Assembly: GCF_000369805.1 (NCBI RefSeq)
Contig: NZ_KB850224.1
Coordinates: forward strand, 3,331,021-3,395,020
Length of the DNA: 64,000 nucleotides
Reading direction: 5' to 3'
From: Acinetobacter sp. NIPH 2100
GTDB lineage: Bacteria > Pseudomonadota > Gammaproteobacteria > Pseudomonadales > Moraxellaceae
Shown: piece after piece, positions 6,739 through 15,367 of the stretch
How positions within the stretch are numbered: position 1 is the stretch's first letter
How the letters are laid out: each line of letters begins with the position of its first letter
The notes under the pieces: model-generated
Told to the model about the DNA's origin: nothing
What the model saw: the letters and a program-made list of their open reading frames with translations, nothing else
Database searches by the model: none
Translations under genes and position numbers: made by a program

Positions 6739-8697
6739 CTAGGCCATATTTAGATTTAACAGCAATTGTCGTTTTTTCACCTGCTGCCCAACCTGACCAA
6801 TCAGTTCCTCAACTACACCATCGACATCGGATTTGATCTGTTGCTGAATCTTCATAGCTTCGAGCACCAATAAGGTTTGTCCTTTCACCACCTGATCACC
6901 AACATTGACCAATAGATTCACGATAGCCCCATCCATCGGCGCACGGATTTTTCCATCCCCTACAACTTCTGCGGCTTCTGGAGCTGCATAGGTCATATTT
7001 TCAATCACCACATTGCCATTGTCTGCATCTAAATACAGCTGATCTTGATCAAACACATATGCGAGCTTACGACGAACACCTTCACAGCTATAAACAATAT
7101 CCACATCGCTGATATTCACAATCGTGATCGTTGCCTGTTGGTCACATAACTCAACTTTGACCTGCTGCTGATCATTTTGTACATGTAACAATAACTGTTG
7201 GTCTGCATATTTCAGTTTCAGCGGAAATGGCATGCCAACACCCGTTTGCCAAGCAACGCGCTGCTGATTTTGTTGTGTAAAGAGTGCTGCTGCCACTGCA
7301 AGCGTTTCAATCTTTAATGTTTGCTGATGTAGACTCATATCATCCTGAAAATGCTGCTGAATAAATGCGGTGTTGGTATCTCCAGCGACAATAATCGGAT
7401 GACGCAGTAAATTGCTCAGAAATTGTTTATTACTATTCACGCCCAACAAGACACAATCATCAACGGCGCGAGCGAGCAGTCGAATCGCATCCTGACGGGT
7501 CTTTCCATAAGCAATGACTTTGGCCACCATCGGATCATAGAACGGACTAATTTCACCTTGTTCTAACATGCCGTGGTCAATACGGACATTCGGCAACCTA
7601 CCATCAGCACCAGCAGGTTGCCAACGAAGCACTTTACCTGTTTGTGGCAAGAAATCCTGCCGCGGATCTTCTGCATATAAACGGACTTCAATCGCATGCC
7701 CATTCAGGGTCAGTTCATGCTGTTGCAAAGCTAAAGTTTCACCATTGGCAACACGAAGCTGCCATTCCACCAAATCTAGCCCTGTAATCATTTCCGTGAC
7801 AGGATGTTCGACCTGCAAACGGGTATTCATTTCCAGAAAATAGAACTCACCCGATTGATCCAGCAAGAACTCCACTGTACCTGCCCCCACATAATCACAA
7901 GCTTTAGCCGCTGCAACAGCTGCCTCACCCATTTTCTGACGAAGTTCAAGCGTCATCACAGGACAAGGGGCTTCTTCGACCACCTTTTGGTGACGACGCT
8001 GAATTGAACAATCACGTTCAAACAAATACACATAATTGCCATGCGTATCACCAAAGACCTGAATCTCGACGTGGCGTGGGGCAATCACGGCTTTCTCTAA
8101 AATCAGTTCACCTGAACCAAAGGCATTTTCTGCCTCTGAACGTGCTGTTTTTAAGGCATCCAATACATCCGAAGCCTGATGGACCAAGCGCATGCCACGT
8201 CCGCCACCGCCTGCCGAAGCCTTAACCATTAGAGGATAACCAATCTTCTCTGCCTGTTCAGCTAGATAATCAATATCCTGCTGATCACCTTCATAACCGG
8301 GCACACAAGGTACTCCAGCTTGAATCATGGCAATTTTAGACAGGCGCTTACTACCCATTAATTCAATCGCAGCAGCTGTTGGTCCAATAAAGGTAATACC
8401 ATGATCAAGACAAGCCTGAGCAAAGTCAGTATTTTCAGACAGGAAACCATAACCGGGATGTACCGCATCCGCACCTGTCTTTTGGCAGGCTTCAATAATA
8501 TTGGCAATCGATAAATAGGATTCTGAAACTTTAGAAGCACCGATATAAACCGCCTCATCTGCCAGCTGGACATGGCGTGCATTGGCATCAGCATCTGAAT
8601 ACACGGCAACCGTTTGATAACCCATCGCTTTGGCCGTCTGCATGACACGAACGGCGATTTCACCACGGTTTGCCACTAACACTTTTGAAAATTTCAT
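6739..8697 (-). CDS. atuF: Geranyl-CoA carboxylase biotin-containing alpha subunit
   Basis: A 652-residue biotin-dependent carboxylase subunit. Order of domains: biotin carboxylase N-domain (VLVANRGEIAVRV at residues 6-18), ATP-grasp domain with KASAGGGGRGMR and EMNTRLQVEHPVTE, C-terminal biotin carboxylase domain, a linker, and a biotinyl domain whose attachment lysine is in EAMKI near the C-terminus. The family carries CO2 on biotin for acetyl-, methylcrotonyl- or geranyl-CoA. The assignment to geranyl-CoA comes from the neighbours: it ends an operon in atuABCDEF order. No HMG-CoA lyase gene is present, which argues against leucine (liu) degradation. Ribosome site GAGGG precedes the ATG. 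Confidence 0.85.
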   Translation of the reverse strand: MKFSKVLVANRGEIAVRVMQTAKAMGYQTVAVYSDADANARHVQLADEAVYIGASKVSESYLSIANIIEACQKTGADAVHPGYGFLSENTDFAQACLDHGITFIGPTAAAIELMGSKRLSKIAMIQAGVPCVPGYEGDQQDIDYLAEQAEKIGYPLMVKASAGGGGRGMRLVHQASDVLDALKTARSEAENAFGSGELILEKAVIAPRHVEIQVFGDTHGNYVYLFERDCSIQRRHQKVVEEAPCPVMTLELRQKMGEAAVAAAKACDYVGAGTVEFLLDQSGEFYFLEMNTRLQVEHPVTEMITGLDLVEWQLRVANGETLALQQHELTLNGHAIEVRLYAEDPRQDFLPQTGKVLRWQPAGADGRLPNVRIDHGMLEQGEISPFYDPMVAKVIAYGKTRQDAIRLLARAVDDCVLLGVNSNKQFLSNLLRHPIIVAGDTNTAFIQQHFQDDMSLHQQTLKIETLAVAAALFTQQNQQRVAWQTGVGMPFPLKLKYADQQLLLHVQNDQQQVKVELCDQQATITIVNISDVDIVYSCEGVRRKLAYVFDQDQLYLDADNGNVVIENMTYAAPEAAEVVGDGKIRAPMDGAIVNLLVNVGDQVVKGQTLLVLEAMKIQQQIKSDVDGVVEELIGQVGQQVKKRQLLLNLNMA

Positions 8698-8769
8698 TAT
8701 TTAATCCCTCAAAGCACCGTATGTATATGGTTTTGACCGATACGGTGCGCAAAGTCATACTTTGCTCTT

Positions 8770-9603
8770 TTACTGCTCAGTCCAGTTTGGCAAACGTTTT
8801 TGAATAAAAGCCATCGTTCCTTCTTGCCCTTCTGCGCCACCGACTGCTTGTGCAAATTGTTGTGCTGCATCATCCAGCAGAGAAGTTAAAGGTTCATTCA
8901 GCGTTCGATGTAATAAAGCTTTGGTAGCACGAGAAGCCAAAGGTGCAGCACGCTTAATCTGTTGAATCGTCTCAGCCAGCTGCTGCTCCAGTTCAGCGTC
9001 ATTCTGCGCCAACTGATGAATCACCCCTAAATTCAAAGCAGCATGACCATCAAAACGTAGGCCTAATAAAGCCAAACGGCGGGCTTGAGTCAGGCCAATA
9101 CGCTTTACCACGAAAGGCGCAATTTGCGCAGGTAAGATACCTAAGCCTGTTTCTGGCAAACCAAACTGGGCACTCTCACGGCTGATGGCAATATCCGAAA
9201 CACAGGCTAAACCAAAGCCGCCACCAAGTACTGCCCCTTCCAATACAGCAACAACGGTCTGGGGTGCTTGATCTACCTGTTCAATCATGGCTCCAAAACG
9301 GCGATTAAAATCCACATAGGGCTGTAAGCTACCGCTATTGGCAGCTTCAACTCGCAATCCCGCCATATCCTTGATATCGCCACCTGCACAGAAATGCCCG
9401 CCCTTACCTCTGAGAATGACAGCGCGAATTGAAGAGTCATTCGCAATCTCGCTAAACACCTGTTGAATGGCAGTGACCATATTCAAACTCATGGCATTAC
9501 GGCTTTCAGGACGATTCAGCCATAAGGTCAAAATGCTGCCCTGTTGCTCTAGTTCAATGCTGTCATCAATATTCAAGTCTGCAAGAGAAGTTGAAAGCAC
9601 CAT
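8770..9603 (-). CDS. atuE: Isohexenylglutaconyl-CoA hydratase (enoyl-CoA hydratase family)
   Basis: A crotonase-fold enzyme of 278 residues from the ATG at 9603, chosen because AGGAG lies just upstream; the longer frame to 9693 would run into the atuD coding region. Typical oxyanion-hole segments are seen: KGGHFCAGGDIKDM and VLGGGFGLACVSDI. In the Atu pathway this step hydrates isohexenylglutaconyl-CoA, the product of geranyl-CoA carboxylation. The start is 10 bases after the atuD stop. The end is followed by a 72-base gap before atuF. A methylglutaconyl-CoA hydratase (LiuC-like) activity is possible and cannot be excluded from sequence. Confidence 0.8.
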   Translation of the reverse strand: MVLSTSLADLNIDDSIELEQQGSILTLWLNRPESRNAMSLNMVTAIQQVFSEIANDSSIRAVILRGKGGHFCAGGDIKDMAGLRVEAANSGSLQPYVDFNRRFGAMIEQVDQAPQTVVAVLEGAVLGGGFGLACVSDIAISRESAQFGLPETGLGILPAQIAPFVVKRIGLTQARRLALLGLRFDGHAALNLGVIHQLAQNDAELEQQLAETIQQIKRAAPLASRATKALLHRTLNEPLTSLLDDAAQQFAQAVGGAEGQEGTMAFIQKRLPNWTEQ

Positions 9604-9613
9604 CTTTCGTCTC

Positions 9614-10774
9614 CTAGTTTTTCTGCTTTTTAGGCAGAATATCCATGAGCTTACAGATAATCCCCAACATAATCTCATCTGCACCGCCGCCAATTGAACC
9701 TAGACGACCATCACGGAATAGTTGCGACGCAGGGTTATCCCACATAAAGCCATTACCGCCCCAATATTGCAGACAGCTATCCGCCACTTCACGACTTAAA
9801 CGACCCGCTTTTAACTTTGCCATTGAGGCCAGCATGGTGACATTCTCACCTGCAATATGCTGTTCACATGCCTGATAAGTTAAGGCGCGCAATGCTTCTA
9901 CTTCGGTCATCAACTCAGCAAAACGGAAATGTACATATTGGTTATGAATCAAGGGCTGACCAAAGGTGGTACGTTCTTTGGCATAATCAATGGTTTGCTG
10001 AATGACTTTTTCCATCCCGCCCACCGCATTGGCACAAGCCCACATCCGCTCTTCTTGGAACTGCATCATTTGCATCATAAAGCCCATGCCTTCTGCACCC
10101 ACAAGGTTGCGTTGCGGTACACGCACATTATCGAAATAAACCTGTGCAGTGGTGGTTGAGCGCATACCCAGTTTATTTAAGGGTTCAGAGAAACTAATCC
10201 CTGCCGTTTTTGCCGGCACAATAATCATGGATTTGTTGACGTGTGGCTTATCATCAGAGGTATTGGCAAGTAAACAGAAGAAATCTGCTTGTAATGAGTT
10301 GGTGATCCACATCTTACTGCCGTTAATCACATAGTCGTCGCCATCTTTTTTTGCAGTCGTTTTAATGGCTGCCACATCAGAACCCGCATGCACTTCGGAT
10401 ACTGCAATCGACGCGACATATTCACCACGAATCGCAGGATTTAAAAACTCATCTCGTAGTTCTTTGCTGCCAAAACGTGCCAGTGCAGGCGTTGCCATAT
10501 CGGTTTGCACGCCAATCGCCAGTGGCACCCCCCCACACGCAGCACGACCTAACTCTTCTGCCACGACAAGGTTGTATGAATAATCGAGTCCTAAACCACC
10601 ATTCTCCTCAGGCTTACAAATCCCCAATAAGCCCAAATCCCCCATTTTCTTAAATACGTCATGAATCGGAAAACGGCCCGCCTCTTCCCATTCAGGAATA
10701 AAGGGATTCAATTCATTTTCCACAAACTGGCGTGTGGTACGGCGTAAAGCATCATGTTCTGCGGTAAATTTCAT
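9614..10774 (-). CDS. atuD: Acyl-CoA dehydrogenase, probable citronellyl-CoA dehydrogenase
   Basis: A 386-residue flavoprotein from the ATG at 10774, preceded by AAGGA; the 17 extra codons upstream fall in a repeat and are unlikely to be translated. Family motifs: AVSEVHAGSDVAAIKT (FAD/substrate loop), ITN after KMW, the QxxGGNGF C-terminal FAD segment (YWGGNGFMWDNP) and the closing RDGRLGSIGGGADEI. The expected reaction is oxidation of citronellyl-CoA to geranyl-CoA at C2-C3, passing electrons to ETF. It is the fourth gene of the atu operon. A related dehydrogenase gene at 18574-19737 has the same type of operator. Confidence 0.83.
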   Translation of the reverse strand: MKFTAEHDALRRTTRQFVENELNPFIPEWEEAGRFPIHDVFKKMGDLGLLGICKPEENGGLGLDYSYNLVVAEELGRAACGGVPLAIGVQTDMATPALARFGSKELRDEFLNPAIRGEYVASIAVSEVHAGSDVAAIKTTAKKDGDDYVINGSKMWITNSLQADFFCLLANTSDDKPHVNKSMIIVPAKTAGISFSEPLNKLGMRSTTTAQVYFDNVRVPQRNLVGAEGMGFMMQMMQFQEERMWACANAVGGMEKVIQQTIDYAKERTTFGQPLIHNQYVHFRFAELMTEVEALRALTYQACEQHIAGENVTMLASMAKLKAGRLSREVADSCLQYWGGNGFMWDNPASQLFRDGRLGSIGGGADEIMLGIICKLMDILPKKQKN

Positions 10775-10800
10775 TGTTTTTTTCCTTAAAAATTGTTTTT

Positions 10801-10875
10801 CTCCTCTCCCTAACCCTCTCCCCAAAAGGGCGAGGGAATCCCTTCTCCCTCAGGGAGAAGGCTAGGATGAGGGTG
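10801..10875. repeat. REP-like intergenic repeat inside the atu operon
   Basis: A GC-richer, polypyrimidine/polypurine segment unlike its surroundings lies between atuC and atuD. It contains an exact 9-bp hairpin, CCTTCTCCC (10841-10849) and GGGAGAAGG (10853-10861), and a second imperfect arm pairing from the leading CTCCCTAACCCTC to the closing GAGGG. Similar CTCTCCCTAACCCTC-type elements are common in proteobacterial intergenic regions. It may stabilise or attenuate the polycistronic mRNA. Confidence 0.6.
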
Positions 10876-10882
10876 TTAAAAA

Positions 10883-12496
10883 TTAAAATCTCGACACACC
10901 AAATCGTGTTGGATTTAACTCACGTTGATGTGCTTCAAAAATGGTTTGTAATAAGAAAATCAGTACTTTCCGGGTGTCTCTCGGATCGATAATCCCATCG
11001 TCATGGAGCATTGCGGTATTGAATAAAGCCGTCGACTGCTGTTCCAGTTTCATTGCTGTACTTTGTTCCAAGAAATCCAACATCTGTGGATTCGGTTCCA
11101 TCCCTGATGCTTTCTGTTTACCCTCAGCCACGATACGCAATACCTTACCTGCTTGTGCCGCGCCCATTACTGCCACATGCGAATTGGGCCATGCAAAGAT
11201 AAATTGTGGCGACAAACTGCGTCCACACATCGCATAGTTGCCTGCCCCATAAGAACCCGCAACCACGATCGAGATTTTTGGCACCGTCGCATTGGCGACT
11301 GCCTGAATCAGCTTAGAACCATGCTTGATAATGCCGTTCTGCTCTGCATCCGTTCCGACCATAAAACCTGTGGTGTTGTGCAAGAATAAGAGTGGACGTT
11401 GGGTCTGTTCACACAGATGAATAAATTGTGCTGCTTTAGCCGCCCCCTGCGGCGTGATCGGGCCATTATTGGTAATGATGCCGATATGCAGCCCCCCCAC
11501 CTTTGCCCAGCCACAGACCGTTAAAGCATCATATTCCTGTTTAAATTCCAGAAAGTCTGAATCATCAATAATCCGTGCAATGATTTCCTTCATATCAAAA
11601 GGTTGCTTCGGATCTTGAGGAACAATACCTAACAATTCTTCCGCAGCATAACGTGGTTCTTTATAATTCTGATTCGATTGCGCGGTTTGTTCTTTCCAGT
11701 TCAGATGTTCAAAAATCTCACGCGCCAAACGAATACCATCCGCATCATTCTCGACCAGATATTCCGCCACGCCTGAGACTTGAGTATGCATTTCTGCCCC
11801 ACCCAGCTCTTCAGCTGTTGCGACCTCACCTGTTGCTGCCAATAACAACGGTGGCCCTGCCAATAACATTTCAGTCTGTTTGCGTACGGCGATCACATAA
11901 TCTGACAAACCCGGCTGATAAGCCCCACCAGCGGTCGCATTACCATGCACTACTGCAACTTGTGGAATTCCCGCAGCAGATAATCGAGCCTGATTGGCAA
12001 AGGTCATACCACCATAGGTAAACACTTCCGCAGCATAGTTCAAGTTTGCTCCGCCACTTTCAGTCAAGGTGACCATTGGCAGCTTTTGCTCTAATGCGAT
12101 CTTTTGCAGGCGCAGGGTTTTATGTACCCCCATCGGTGACATGGTGCCACCTTTGATCGCACTGTTACTGGCAGAGACCAGCGCACGTACTCCACTGACA
12201 AAACCAATCCCTGCGATAACCCCACCACCTGCCTCGGAGCCATCTTTATCATCATGCATGTTGTAGCCAACCAAACCACACAGCTCGACAAAAGGTGAAT
12301 CCGCATCTAATAACAGTCGAATACGCTCATGGGGCAAAATTTTGCCTTTCTTATCAAACTTGGGTTTTGCTGCATAAGATTTATCGATGCTTTTTTGCTG
12401 CACGGCCCGAACTTCAGCCAACTGCGTTAATAACGCCTCTCGATTTTGCTCATATTGCTCACTACCCACTGCAATTTCAGATTGGAGAATGCTCAT
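10883..12496 (-). CDS. atuC: Geranyl-CoA carboxylase beta (carboxyltransferase) subunit
   Basis: A 537-residue acyl-CoA carboxyltransferase with both crotonase-like halves. The N-half has GAGVI-type loops (EAGGGVIAGIGFVSG) and VTLTESGGANL; the C-half has HNTTGFMVG and VVAGSYGAGNYAMCGR, typical of the methylcrotonyl/geranyl-CoA beta subunits. It transfers CO2 from biotin on the AtuF subunit to the gamma-methyl of geranyl-CoA. Ribosome site GGAG is 7-8 bases before the ATG at 12496, and the start is 2 bases from the upstream atuB stop, showing tight translational coupling. Distinction from the leucine pathway subunit rests on operon context. Confidence 0.85.
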   Translation of the reverse strand: MSILQSEIAVGSEQYEQNREALLTQLAEVRAVQQKSIDKSYAAKPKFDKKGKILPHERIRLLLDADSPFVELCGLVGYNMHDDKDGSEAGGGVIAGIGFVSGVRALVSASNSAIKGGTMSPMGVHKTLRLQKIALEQKLPMVTLTESGGANLNYAAEVFTYGGMTFANQARLSAAGIPQVAVVHGNATAGGAYQPGLSDYVIAVRKQTEMLLAGPPLLLAATGEVATAEELGGAEMHTQVSGVAEYLVENDADGIRLAREIFEHLNWKEQTAQSNQNYKEPRYAAEELLGIVPQDPKQPFDMKEIIARIIDDSDFLEFKQEYDALTVCGWAKVGGLHIGIITNNGPITPQGAAKAAQFIHLCEQTQRPLLFLHNTTGFMVGTDAEQNGIIKHGSKLIQAVANATVPKISIVVAGSYGAGNYAMCGRSLSPQFIFAWPNSHVAVMGAAQAGKVLRIVAEGKQKASGMEPNPQMLDFLEQSTAMKLEQQSTALFNTAMLHDDGIIDPRDTRKVLIFLLQTIFEAHQRELNPTRFGVSRF

Positions 12497-12498
12497 AT

Positions 12499-13374
12499 TT
12501 ATTCTCCATCTGTTTTGAATATGTCAGGAATGAAAGCACGATGAAAGCCATTAAAGGCTTCATTATTGGTCGCATCTGCCAATGGATACATACGCGTGCC
12601 TTGTGAAGCAGCCCCATCGATGCGAAGTGTTACCCCTGAGACAAAAGCAGCGGCATCGGAGAGTAAATAACAAATCGCAGAGGAAATTTCTGACTCTGTA
12701 CCCATCCGTTTTAATGGGACATTGCTCGCCAAACTTGGAATAATCACTTTGGCAAAATCACCACTATAGTTATCCATGCCTGAAGAAATAATCCAACCTG
12801 GTGCAACCGCATTGACGCGAACCCCAGACTTACCCCATTCAACCGAAGCTGTTTTCGTCAGGTTATCTACACCTGAACGTGCTGCACCTGAATGGCCCAT
12901 ACCCGGCATACCGCCCCACATGTCTGCGGTCATGTTGACAATGCTGCCACCATGCTTTGCCATCCATTGATTATAAGCTTCACGCATCAGATAGAAGGTT
13001 GAATGCAGGTTATTACGGACCACAGCATCAAAACCGTTGGCAGAAATATTTTCAAGCGCAGAAGGAAATTGTCCACCTGCGTTATTGACTAAACCATCGA
13101 GCTTGCCGAACTTTTCAATGACTTCGGCAATCATGCTTTTGACTTGTTCTTCATCACGGTTATCACAGACGATGAAATGAACTTTGCCGCTATCTTCTAG
13201 AATTTCCTGACTGGCCTTTTCTAATTTTTCAACTTTACGTCCCGTAATCACGACTTGCGCGCCTAAGGATGCCAATTCATGCGCAGTACAACGGCCAATA
13301 CCAGAGCCACCGCCTGTCACGATAATCACTTTGTCAGAAAATGCATCTGTCCTGAAAATTGATTGATAACCCAT
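12499..13374 (-). CDS. atuB: Short-chain dehydrogenase of the acyclic terpene pathway
   Basis: A 291-residue NAD(P)-dependent short-chain dehydrogenase. The cofactor motif TGGGSGIG is at about residues 20-27 and NNAGG at 97-101. The usual catalytic Ser-Tyr-Lys region is altered: the position of YxxxK reads SGAARSGVDNLTK, so the tyrosine is absent although the lysine is kept. The same change is seen in 2,4-dienoyl-CoA-reductase-like members of the family. In the atu operon this protein is thought to act on citronellol or geraniol derived intermediates, but its exact step is not established. An AAGGA ribosome site precedes the ATG. It sits between atuA (14-base gap) and atuC (2-base gap). Confidence 0.78.
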   Translation of the reverse strand: MGYQSIFRTDAFSDKVIIVTGGGSGIGRCTAHELASLGAQVVITGRKVEKLEKASQEILEDSGKVHFIVCDNRDEEQVKSMIAEVIEKFGKLDGLVNNAGGQFPSALENISANGFDAVVRNNLHSTFYLMREAYNQWMAKHGGSIVNMTADMWGGMPGMGHSGAARSGVDNLTKTASVEWGKSGVRVNAVAPGWIISSGMDNYSGDFAKVIIPSLASNVPLKRMGTESEISSAICYLLSDAAAFVSGVTLRIDGAASQGTRMYPLADATNNEAFNGFHRAFIPDIFKTDGE

Positions 13375-13388
13375 GTTTATATCCTTAC

Positions 13389-15194
13389 TTATTTTTCTAA
13401 CAGTTGTGCTGGCACTTTCACCGGTATATCCAATAATTGCTGTGCAAAGGCTTTACCCTGTGGATCGATTCGCAAGCTGGCAATCCCACCACCACCCAAA
13501 GCATTTTCCAACATGAAATTCAGCGCATTCATCTCTGGCAATTCATAACGGATCACCTTGGATTTGTCTGGGTCTAAAACATGCTGCATATACGCGGCAA
13601 CATTGGCTTCAGTCAGTGCCGCACGAATCCAAGGCAAATATTCTGCTTGACGTGCAATCACCCCTATATTGCTATGATTGCCCTTATCGCCACTGCGTGC
13701 ATGTGCCACCTCAATCAAAGGCACTTCAACTTCATCACCTTGATAGGTTGCCACTTCACCAACCGGATGTAGCTCGACAGCTGATGCCGTTTGCCCCGTA
13801 GGAATCTGTACAGGGTAACGCTGCCCAGCAAAATCAACTTCTACCTTTAATTGATCTTTATCAATCAAAAATGAAAATAATTTCACCACTGCCGATGCTT
13901 TAGGACGGCCTCCGACAATTCCTGCCAATGCAGGTGCCATGCCTGTTGAAGCTTGGGCAATTTCAGAAGCAAAGAACATACAAGCCTCTTTAAATAGATG
14001 CTTGACAGCGATTTTAACCACCACTTCACGGCTGTCTTTGATTCGGGCATGTGTACCATAAGTACTTTCAACCCCGAGAATCTCAACAGACTTTTCACTA
14101 AACGGTGGGACTGATCGTAACGCCAATACGCGTTCACATTTATTCAGAATGGCATCCGCAATCACTTGGGCTTTTTCTGGTGCTTCACGACCAGCGATTA
14201 AGAAACTGACTAAAACTCGGTAGCCATCGGCATAGGTTGCACTGACTTTATATTGCTGGGTGGGTGCACGACCTGTTGCACCTGTTACCTTGACTCGATG
14301 TTCACCCACCTGTTCTAAATGGACTTGGCTAAAATCAGCAATCACATCAGGTAAAAGATAGACTTGCGGATTGCCAATTTCGTAAACGACCTGCTCTGCT
14401 ACAGTCGCAGTCGAAACCAATCCACCCGTCCCTTTCGGCTTGGTCACAATAAAGGAGCTATCTTGACTGACTTCAACAATTGGAAAACCCATATTGTCAA
14501 AGCCTTGAACTAACCGCCAATCAGTAAAGTTTCCACCAGTACACTGTGCACCACATTCAATCACATGCCCTGCCAATGCACCTTGCGCCAACTTGTCATA
14601 ATCCTCAAGTGACCATTTATACTCATGCAACAGTGGTGCAAGCACAACCGCTGAATCGACCACACGACCTGTAATCACGATATCTGCCCCTAAATCGAGT
14701 GCATCGCGAATCGCAACAGCGCCTAGATAGGCATTACTACTGGCAACATGTGCAGGTAAGGCATCACCATTAAACATTTCCTGAATATTTTGGGTGAGTA
14801 ATTCGGCATGCTTTGGTAGTACATCATCCCCCAGTACCACTGCAACTTTTAAATTTAAACCCTTCTCATCAATCATTTTTTGTAATGCATCACGGCAAGC
14901 CAGTGGATTTACCCCACCTGCATTACTAATCACTTTAATTTTTTTCTCAGCAATTTTATTGATCAGTGGTGTCATGACTCGACTGACAAAATCCAAAGCA
15001 TAACCATGACTTGGATCCATCATCATCGCCTTGGCCATAATCGACATGGTGATTTCTGACAGATAATCAAAGACTAGATAATCAATATCACTTAGGTGTA
15101 CCAACTGAAAAGCAGCGGTATTGGTATCGCCCCAGAACCCTGATGCACACCCGATTTTGACTACCCTCTGGTCATCCTGTTTGACAGTTGTCAT
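13389..15194 (-). CDS. atuA: Acyclic terpene utilisation protein AtuA (DUF1446)
   Basis: A long DUF1446/AtuA protein. The core opens with KIGCASGFWGDTNTAAFQL, the hallmark start of the family, and contains NAGGVNPLACRDAL, TGRVVDSA, GAQCTGGNF and PKGTGG elements. The C-terminal ~100 residues (VPLIEVAHARSGDKGNHSNIGV) form a second conserved domain. I choose the ATG at 15194 (601 residues) because a predicted promoter ends near 15221; starts at 15206 or the TTG at 15242 would leave little or no leader. AtuA is essential for citronellol and geraniol growth in Pseudomonas, but its reaction is unknown. It is the first gene of the operon. Confidence 0.87.
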   Translation of the reverse strand: MTTVKQDDQRVVKIGCASGFWGDTNTAAFQLVHLSDIDYLVFDYLSEITMSIMAKAMMMDPSHGYALDFVSRVMTPLINKIAEKKIKVISNAGGVNPLACRDALQKMIDEKGLNLKVAVVLGDDVLPKHAELLTQNIQEMFNGDALPAHVASSNAYLGAVAIRDALDLGADIVITGRVVDSAVVLAPLLHEYKWSLEDYDKLAQGALAGHVIECGAQCTGGNFTDWRLVQGFDNMGFPIVEVSQDSSFIVTKPKGTGGLVSTATVAEQVVYEIGNPQVYLLPDVIADFSQVHLEQVGEHRVKVTGATGRAPTQQYKVSATYADGYRVLVSFLIAGREAPEKAQVIADAILNKCERVLALRSVPPFSEKSVEILGVESTYGTHARIKDSREVVVKIAVKHLFKEACMFFASEIAQASTGMAPALAGIVGGRPKASAVVKLFSFLIDKDQLKVEVDFAGQRYPVQIPTGQTASAVELHPVGEVATYQGDEVEVPLIEVAHARSGDKGNHSNIGVIARQAEYLPWIRAALTEANVAAYMQHVLDPDKSKVIRYELPEMNALNFMLENALGGGGIASLRIDPQGKAFAQQLLDIPVKVPAQLLEK

Positions 15195-15228
15195 GCGCTT
15201 TCTCATTGTTATTACTAAAAACGCCTTA

Positions 15229-15258
15229 ACATTACCAAGCAAGTGCTTGGTTTGTAAA
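15229..15258 (-). promoter_or_regulatory. Predicted atuA operon promoter
   Basis: On the minus strand, -35 TTTACA (15253-15258) and -10 TAATGT (15229-15234) are 18 bases apart. The operator-like inverted repeat occupies the spacer, so a bound repressor would block RNA polymerase. The expected transcription start near 15221 leaves a leader of roughly 27 bases to the ATG at 15194. Confidence 0.55.
15234..15251. promoter_or_regulatory. Inverted-repeat operator upstream of atuA (probable AtuR/TetR site)
   Basis: ACCAAGCAAGTGCTTGGT has exact 8-bp arms around AG. The form CCAAGC-N4-GCTTGG is typical of TetR-family regulators of acyl-CoA metabolism. An almost identical site lies at 19806-19821 before a second acyl-CoA dehydrogenase gene. 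Confidence 0.7.
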
Positions 15259-15367
15259 GTACATAATGCTATGGTATAAAAATAGAAATAATATTTCTTG
15301 CTAATACCTTGTTATTTGGAATAAATTTTCTAAAAAAATTATGCTACCTAGCCATGTGAAATAAAAA

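Noticed and set aside
7568..8666. Plus and minus strand frames inside atuF (7568-7843, 7804-8007, 8004-8225, 8358-8666)
   Set aside because: They are shadows of a strongly supported carboxylase gene and have no ribosome sites or family match.
6739..15194. Leucine/isovalerate (liu) degradation cluster
   Set aside because: AtuA (DUF1446) is present, the order is atuABCDEF, and no HMG-CoA lyase or isovaleryl-CoA dehydrogenase context is seen.
13389..15242. Start of atuA at the TTG at 15242
   Set aside because: This start lies inside the operator and upstream of the predicted transcription start near 15221; the ATG at 15194 fits better.
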